From: Sphingorhabdus lacus
GTDB taxonomy: Bacteria > Pseudomonadota > Alphaproteobacteria > Sphingomonadales > Sphingomonadaceae
Direction: 5' to 3'
Length of the DNA: 64,000 nucleotides
Assembly (NCBI RefSeq): GCF_009768975.1
Contig: NZ_CP035733.1
Span: 2,648,001-2,712,000 of the forward strand
Below are positions 59,680-64,000 of the stretch, piece after piece. The first letter of the stretch is position 1. Every line of letters begins with the position of its first letter. The position numbers and the translations under genes are program-made. A model generated the notes under the pieces. That model ran no database searches. It worked only from the letters and a program-made list of their open reading frames with translations, and was not told where the DNA came from.

Positions 59680-60357
59680 ATGAAAAAAGCTCTGTTAGTT
59701 CTTTTTGCTGTCTCAGCGCTGGTTTCATATTTTGTCTTTGATTTAGGCCAGTATCTCAGCCTCGAAAATTTCAAAGCGCAACAGGCTGAAATTCTCGCTG
59801 CGAAAAATGCTCATCCCCTTATCTTTATCGCCGGTTTTTTCCTGACTTACGTCACCATAACCGGACTTTCCATTCCCGGTGCTGCGATCATGACACTGAT
59901 TGCAGGAGCACTCTTCGGTCTCGTGATCGGAATAGTTGTTGTATCATTCGCGTCGACGATCGGCGCGACTCTCGCCTTTTTGGGGTCGCGCTATGTTTTA
60001 CGGGATTGGGTGCAGTCGAAATTTGGAGAAAGGCTAAAGGCCATCGACGATGGCTTGGCTAAAGACGGTGCCTTTTATCTGTTTACCCTCCGCCTGATTC
60101 CGGTTTTCCCCTTTTTCGTAATCAATCTATTGATGGGTCTTACCAGAATCCGGACCTGGACTTTTTTCTGGGTAAGCCAATTGGGGATGCTTGCTGGAAC
60201 TATTGTTTACGTCAATGCCGGTACGCAGATTAGCCAGGTTGAATCAACAGCCGGTCTTCTGTCGCCGACGTTAATCGGATCTTTTGTGTTGTTGGCGCTG
60301 TTCCCATGGGCAGCCAGAGGTTTGTTAGCAGTTGTGAACAGTCGCCGTGGTCAATAG
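59680..60357 (+). CDS. TVP38/TMEM64 family membrane protein
   Basis: 225-residue protein with about five helices and the DedA-like SNARE-associated segment TGLSIPGAAIMTLIAGALFG, RYVLRDWVQSKFGERL and LRLIPVFPFFVINLLMG. It overlaps the next flavoprotein gene by 11 bases. Function in membrane lipid scrambling or stress is proposed for relatives. Confidence 0.9.
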   Translation: MKKALLVLFAVSALVSYFVFDLGQYLSLENFKAQQAEILAAKNAHPLIFIAGFFLTYVTITGLSIPGAAIMTLIAGALFGLVIGIVVVSFASTIGATLAFLGSRYVLRDWVQSKFGERLKAIDDGLAKDGAFYLFTLRLIPVFPFFVINLLMGLTRIRTWTFFWVSQLGMLAGTIVYVNAGTQISQVESTAGLLSPTLIGSFVLLALFPWAARGLLAVVNSRRGQ

Positions 60358-61807
60358 AGCTACAAAGCCCAAGCGTTTTGACCGCAATCTAATTGTCATA
60401 GGTGCCGGATCTGCAGGTTTGGTTTCGGCTTATATCGCCGCAATGGTGCAGGCAAAAGTCACACTGATTGAGGCCCATCAAATGGGTGGTGATTGCCTCA
60501 ACACCGGATGCGTACCGTCCAAGGCACTTATTAAAAGCGCACGAGTAGCGCATCTCGTTTCAGAAGCCGCGCGTTTTGGCATAAAAACGTCCGCTCCGAC
60601 TGTGGACTTCCAAGCTGTCATGCAGCGGATTCGAGAGGTCATTGCTGCAATCGAACCACATGACAGTGTAGAACGCTTTACTGGACTCGGAGTCGAATGC
60701 GTACAGGGCTATGCCCGTTTCATCGATCCTTGGACTGTGGAAATTGATGGGAATAGCCGACTGACGGCGCAATCATTCATCATCGCTACTGGCGCAGCGC
60801 CGCTAATCCCTCCTCTGCCCGGTGTCGAAAATAGCGGTTACCTCACAAGCGAAACCTTATGGGAAGAATTTGCAAAGCGTCCGGCACCGCCCGAACGTCT
60901 AGTCATTTTAGGTGGCGGCCCCATCGGTTGCGAATTGGCGCAATCCTTTCAGAGGATAGGCGCGCAAGTCACCATAGTAGAAATGGCCGAACGGCTGTTG
61001 CTTAAGGAAGACCCTGCCGCTGCCGCACTTGTTACTGCACGCCTGCACTCGGATGGAGTAGAGATATTGACCGGACACAAAGCAGTCCGTTTCGAAACTA
61101 ATAAATGTCTCATGGTTGAAGGGCCAGAAGGCGAGCGACGGCTTGCTTTTGAAGATGTGATTATCGCCGTTGGCCGTAAACCACGTATTGCCGGATTTGG
61201 TCTTGAAGAATTGGGTTTGGTCGCTGACGGCAAATTACCCGTTGACGGCTTCCTGCGCACCAACATCCCGCATATCCTCTGTGCGGGTGACGTCGCGGGC
61301 AAGCAGCAGTTAACCCACGGCGGATCCCACGAAGCCTGGTATGCCAGCGTTAATGCGCTCGCCCGCCCGTTCAAGAAGTACCAAGCCGACTACCGCGTTC
61401 TACCGCGGGTCACATACACCGAACCCGAACTTGCTTCCGTGGGATTGACGGAGGCGGAGGCGTTTCAGAAAGGCGTGGCTTTCGAAGTGACCCGTTATGA
61501 TCTTGATGATCTTGACCGTGCTATTGCCGAGGGTGAGCGTTGTGGCTTCGTTAAGATTTTGACCGCCAAGGGTAGCGACCGAATATTAGGAGCCACGGTA
61601 GTCGGTGAACATGCTGGCGAAATCTTGACGGAAATCACCTTCGCCATGAAGCACAAGATGGGTCTTCGTAAGATTTTGGCGACTATCCATCCTTATCCCA
61701 CTTGGTCCGAGGCGACAAAATATGCTGCCGGCCAATTTGGTTTGGCCAGAAAGCCGATAGGGTTGCTTAAATGGGCTGAGCGCTGGTTTCGGTGGCAGCG
61801 GGGATAA
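60347..61807 (+). CDS. Mercuric-reductase-like FAD/NAD disulfide oxidoreductase
   Basis: 486-residue class-I pyridine nucleotide-disulfide oxidoreductase. FAD motif NLIVIGAGSAGLVSAYIAAM; redox disulfide GGDCLNTGCVPSKALIKSAR; NAD motif LVILGGGPIGCELAQSF; AGDVAGKQQLTHGGSHEAW; C-terminal HPYPTWSEATKY. It lacks a MerA-type N-terminal metal-binding domain and a terminal Cys pair, so mercury reduction is not implied. GTG start overlaps the TVP38 gene; this pair is common in bacteria. Confidence 0.92.
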   Translation: MVNRATKPKRFDRNLIVIGAGSAGLVSAYIAAMVQAKVTLIEAHQMGGDCLNTGCVPSKALIKSARVAHLVSEAARFGIKTSAPTVDFQAVMQRIREVIAAIEPHDSVERFTGLGVECVQGYARFIDPWTVEIDGNSRLTAQSFIIATGAAPLIPPLPGVENSGYLTSETLWEEFAKRPAPPERLVILGGGPIGCELAQSFQRIGAQVTIVEMAERLLLKEDPAAAALVTARLHSDGVEILTGHKAVRFETNKCLMVEGPEGERRLAFEDVIIAVGRKPRIAGFGLEELGLVADGKLPVDGFLRTNIPHILCAGDVAGKQQLTHGGSHEAWYASVNALARPFKKYQADYRVLPRVTYTEPELASVGLTEAEAFQKGVAFEVTRYDLDDLDRAIAEGERCGFVKILTAKGSDRILGATVVGEHAGEILTEITFAMKHKMGLRKILATIHPYPTWSEATKYAAGQFGLARKPIGLLKWAERWFRWQRG

Positions 61808-61828
61808 AATTAAGATCGGTTTTTGAAG

Positions 61829-62431
61829 TTAAGCAAACTGTTTGGAGGCAAGCCAAACGCGTTGCATAACCGTTAGTAGGCACAATGCTGCGAACGTAAA
61901 GGCGAGGGCCGGAAATGCGGACGGAAACACACAAAAGAGCACGAAAAAACCGATCGTCTCGCCTCCCTCCATCAAACCGGTCGAATAGATAAAAGCTTTT
62001 GGCAGGTTATCGTTCTTATCCTGTACCCGAAGTGCCGCGATAGCAGCAAACGCAAGGAAGCTAACCGCCGTGATTGTAAAGCTTGCGACAAGTAGCAGTG
62101 CTGGCAGAAGATTGTCAGGATCCGCGAGACCAAAGGCGACAGGGATTGATACGTAAAACACATAATCCGCGATACTGTCGAGATAGCCTCCCCATGCGGT
62201 TGGCCCATTAATCCTAGCGACTGCGCCGTCCAGTCCGTCAAAAACCCTGCTTGCCACAATAAGGGCGAGAGCTAGAGGCATATATCCACCGGCAACTGCC
62301 GCCGCTGCGCCTATTGCCACCATCGCGCCGGAAAGAGTCAGGCAATCTGCTGACGGTCCAACGCGGGCCACGCGAACAGCCACGAAGTTCAGTGGCCGAT
62401 CAACCAGCAAACGCAGTTGCGTATCAAACAT
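61829..62431 (-). CDS. CDP-alcohol phosphatidyltransferase
   Basis: 200-residue membrane enzyme with the family signature FDGLDGAVARINGPTAWGGY followed by LDSIADYVFY, i.e. D-G-x2-A-R-x8-G-x3-D-x3-D, which binds Mg and CDP. Makes a phospholipid head-group transfer. It lies 6 bases after the DUF177 stop and likely shares its transcript. Confidence 0.92.
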   Translation of the reverse strand: MFDTQLRLLVDRPLNFVAVRVARVGPSADCLTLSGAMVAIGAAAAVAGGYMPLALALIVASRVFDGLDGAVARINGPTAWGGYLDSIADYVFYVSIPVAFGLADPDNLLPALLLVASFTITAVSFLAFAAIAALRVQDKNDNLPKAFIYSTGLMEGGETIGFFVLFCVFPSAFPALAFTFAALCLLTVMQRVWLASKQFA

Positions 62432-62437
62432 CGCGCA

Positions 62438-62968
62438 TCATTTTTTTTCTAGCTTTTCCTTTAACGAGGCGAGTACGCCGAAAGGACCTGCTTCATCTTC
62501 CCCCTTTACACCTGCCGACTTCAAAAGCGCATCGGCATTGGGGCTGCGTGGATAGGGATCAAGCGCAAGTCCCAATGATTGGGCAACAGCTTCACCTAGA
62601 TCAATCAGCTGGCCATCGTGGAACATAACATCGCAATCTTCTTCGGCGAGTTCGAACTCGGCTTCTTCGTTTATACGCGGTTCGGGAATGAAGCGGATAG
62701 TTACAGCCTCGCTTACTGTGACTGGTACAGGTTCACCGGTGGCAACGCAAGTCTGCGCCAGAACGGCGTTAAGCTCGCCCGTTGCGAATATATCCGATCT
62801 CTCGGTGGTCATTGTCAAATCGGCGTCCAGTCGGTCCAGTGCGGCAAGGTCGAACCGTTTGGCCAAGGCTGCACGTTGAGATGCATCTGCGGAAAGATGG
62901 ATGCTGCGCATCTTCCCTCCCAGTTCCGATATTTTCAGTTCGTGGCTGAATTCGCTCAGAGTCACCAT
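62438..62968 (-). CDS. DUF177 (YceD-like) protein
   Basis: 176-residue protein with a typical DUF177 region: VAQTCVATGEPVPVTVSEAV, RFIPEPRINE and EEDCDVMFHDGQLIDLGEAV, LALDPYPRSP. Usually associated with ribosomal/lipid genes (rpmF-plsX); here rpmF-plsX is not present and the downstream gene is a CDP-alcohol transferase. Starts inside the end of the CBP3-type gene (7-base overlap). Confidence 0.87.
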   Translation of the reverse strand: MVTLSEFSHELKISELGGKMRSIHLSADASQRAALAKRFDLAALDRLDADLTMTTERSDIFATGELNAVLAQTCVATGEPVPVTVSEAVTIRFIPEPRINEEAEFELAEEDCDVMFHDGQLIDLGEAVAQSLGLALDPYPRSPNADALLKSAGVKGEDEAGPFGVLASLKEKLEKK

Positions 62969-63486
62969 AGAGCTTTTCCTGCGGCTAGATCGTTTGGAGC
63001 GATCTCTGAGAGTGCCTGGTCGATTGTCAACAGACCCTGCCTCACATGCACCGCTGCTGAGATGTTTACCGCTTCGCCGCGATATAGGTTGCGCGCAATT
63101 GCATCGTCCAATTTATCCTTACAGGCCAGCGCATCCCGGAAAGCTGTGATTTTACCGCCAACTGAACCCATTATCTTACCGATATGCTTACCCACGATCA
63201 TGTCGCCGACACCTACTTCGCGCAGTTGCCCGTCCATATCGTCCACCAGAACCTCTGTCAGGCGCGCCATATTTCCTGCCTGCGAAGGCTCTTTTTCCAA
63301 CCTTAACAAAACCAGCGAAAACAGCGTTGCAATCATATCAAACCGGCCATCAATGCTATCGGGTACCTGACCCGTTTCGTACCAGTGTGGCTCGCGAGCC
63401 TTGGCCACGATCTGGTTATAGAGTGGAATAACCAGCACTTTGGGATCGGCCTGAGTAGATCTCCAGATATTTTTCCAAAAAGTCAT
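62962..63486 (-). CDS. CBP3-type ubiquinol-cytochrome c chaperone
   Basis: 174-residue protein of the ubiquinol-cytochrome-c chaperone family. IPLYNQIVAKAREPHWYETG, RFDMIATLFSLVLLRLEKEP, DDMDGQLREVGVGDMIVGKH, and a C-terminal ALWxx region. It assists cytochrome b assembly in complex III. Divergent from bamE with promoters in 63487-63597. Confidence 0.9.
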   Translation of the reverse strand: MTFWKNIWRSTQADPKVLVIPLYNQIVAKAREPHWYETGQVPDSIDGRFDMIATLFSLVLLRLEKEPSQAGNMARLTEVLVDDMDGQLREVGVGDMIVGKHIGKIMGSVGGKITAFRDALACKDKLDDAIARNLYRGEAVNISAAVHVRQGLLTIDQALSEIAPNDLAAGKALW

Positions 63487-63597
63487 CCGCGTTCGTTCCC
63501 ATTGCACTCACCCAGCATTCATCTGGCATTGCATATTGATATTGCTGGCCAACGATGCAATGGCAACGCCTTAGTTTCGTGAAAAGCGGAGAAGTAT

Positions 63598-64000
63598 ATG
63601 CGCAAGTCGCAAATTATGGTTTTGGGCACCCTTGTTACCGCGTTGGTAATGTCGTCGGGCTGTACACGCCTGCGTGCGCATCAAGGCTATATCGGTGACC
63701 AGACCCTTCTGTCCTCTGTCCAGCCGGGAGTGGATAACAAAGATTCGGTGCAAGCGTCGTTGGGACGTCCGACATTTGTTGGTCAGTTTGACAAAAATGA
63801 CTGGTATTATTACGCGCGCGACACACGGCAACTAGCTTTTGCCCAGCCTGCCGCGACTGAGCAATATGTGTTGAAAGTCCGGTTTGATTCAGCGGGGAAC
63901 GTTGCCTCCGTAACGCAGACCGGTAAGGAATTGATCTCCAAGATCAGCCCCGAAGGCGACAAGACACCCACCTTAGGTCGCAATAAGAGCTTCTTCGAAG
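63598..64000 (+). CDS. bamE: BamE (SmpA/OmlA) lipoprotein, cut by window end
   Basis: Starts ATG 63598 and runs off the edge after 134 codons. Signal peptide with lipobox-like MSSGC (Cys ~22), then the SmpA/OmlA core: SVQPGVDNKDSVQASLGRPT and DKNDWYYYARDTRQLAFAQP, VLKVRFDSAGNVASV. BamE is a component of the outer membrane protein assembly complex. The 3' end is outside the window. Confidence 0.93.
   Translation, partial: MRKSQIMVLGTLVTALVMSSGCTRLRAHQGYIGDQTLLSSVQPGVDNKDSVQASLGRPTFVGQFDKNDWYYYARDTRQLAFAQPAATEQYVLKVRFDSAGNVASVTQTGKELISKISPEGDKTPTLGRNKSFFE

Noticed and set aside
60347-61807. Mercury resistance (merA)
   Set aside because: No metal-binding N-terminal domain, no terminal Cys pair, and no other mer genes nearby.

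Overview
The window is a chromosomal segment of an alphaproteobacterium, most likely order Sphingomonadales (inference from gene families and order: DUF6489, DUF1491 and MmcB proteins, a COQ9 homologue, CBP3-type chaperone next to DUF177, mdh-sucD-sucA-sucB-lpd order, parAB-rsmG-mnmG-mnmE followed by rho-hemJ-hemE). No rRNA, prophage, IS element or CRISPR array was seen. One tRNA gene is present (Gly, CCC anticodon).

Layout. 1-5 kb: start of ftsK (leftward, cut by the window edge), a UbiH-type hydroxylase, an OmpA-type lipoprotein and a CorC/HlyC CBS protein. 4.8-16.8 kb: a rightward central-metabolism block with sdhB, a PaaI thioesterase, zapE, an M20 peptidase, mdh, sucD, sucA, sucB, lpd and a TRIC-type membrane protein; sdhCDA and sucC are not here. 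16.8-25.2 kb: a repeat-bearing accessory stretch with a phytanoyl-CoA-dioxygenase-like gene, a VOC protein, S-formylglutathione hydrolase, tRNA-Gly, a fused pabB-pabC, an aspartate-type aminotransferase, a secreted MsrA, and a Tat-exported molybdopterin oxidoreductase with its cytochrome b.

25.3-29.6 kb: two orphan small genes, then two convergent bufferin-like RiPP units. Unit one is a six-Cys precursor with the MNIO enzyme BufB and its partner BufC; unit two is a four-Cys DUF2282 precursor with a DoxX protein. Both are preceded by the same promoter pattern, TGTAACC-N16-CGAA, which matches what I recall for the heavy-metal-responsive ECF factor SigF of Caulobacter. This is the most interesting part of the window.

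29.8-34.0 kb: a leftward surface-fibre operon with a DUF4402 subunit, a PapD-like chaperone and a 900-residue usher-like outer membrane protein; a strong hairpin terminator follows the subunit gene.

34.3-44.8 kb: the origin-proximal region. parB, parA, rsmG, mnmG and mnmE run leftward with three perfect parS palindromes; then a DUF6489 gene, a decayed dienelactone hydrolase, terC, rho, hemJ and hemE. The hemE-ppsR gap has an AT-rich tract and DnaA-box-like sites and is the likely replication origin. Genes flip direction there: leftward before it, and rightward after it for ppsR, maf, aroE, coaE, dnaQ, hpf, ptsN, DUF1491, sleB-like and mmcB.

51-64 kb: a DUF3604 protein, a sterol-desaturase-like protein and an Old Yellow Enzyme on the minus strand; then an EamA transporter, coq9, feoAB, ssb, a TVP38 protein with a MerA-like flavoprotein, a CDP-alcohol phosphatidyltransferase, DUF177, a CBP3-type chaperone and the start of bamE, cut by the window end. 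Apart from 17624-18147 (repeats only), no gene-free stretch exceeds 300 bases.
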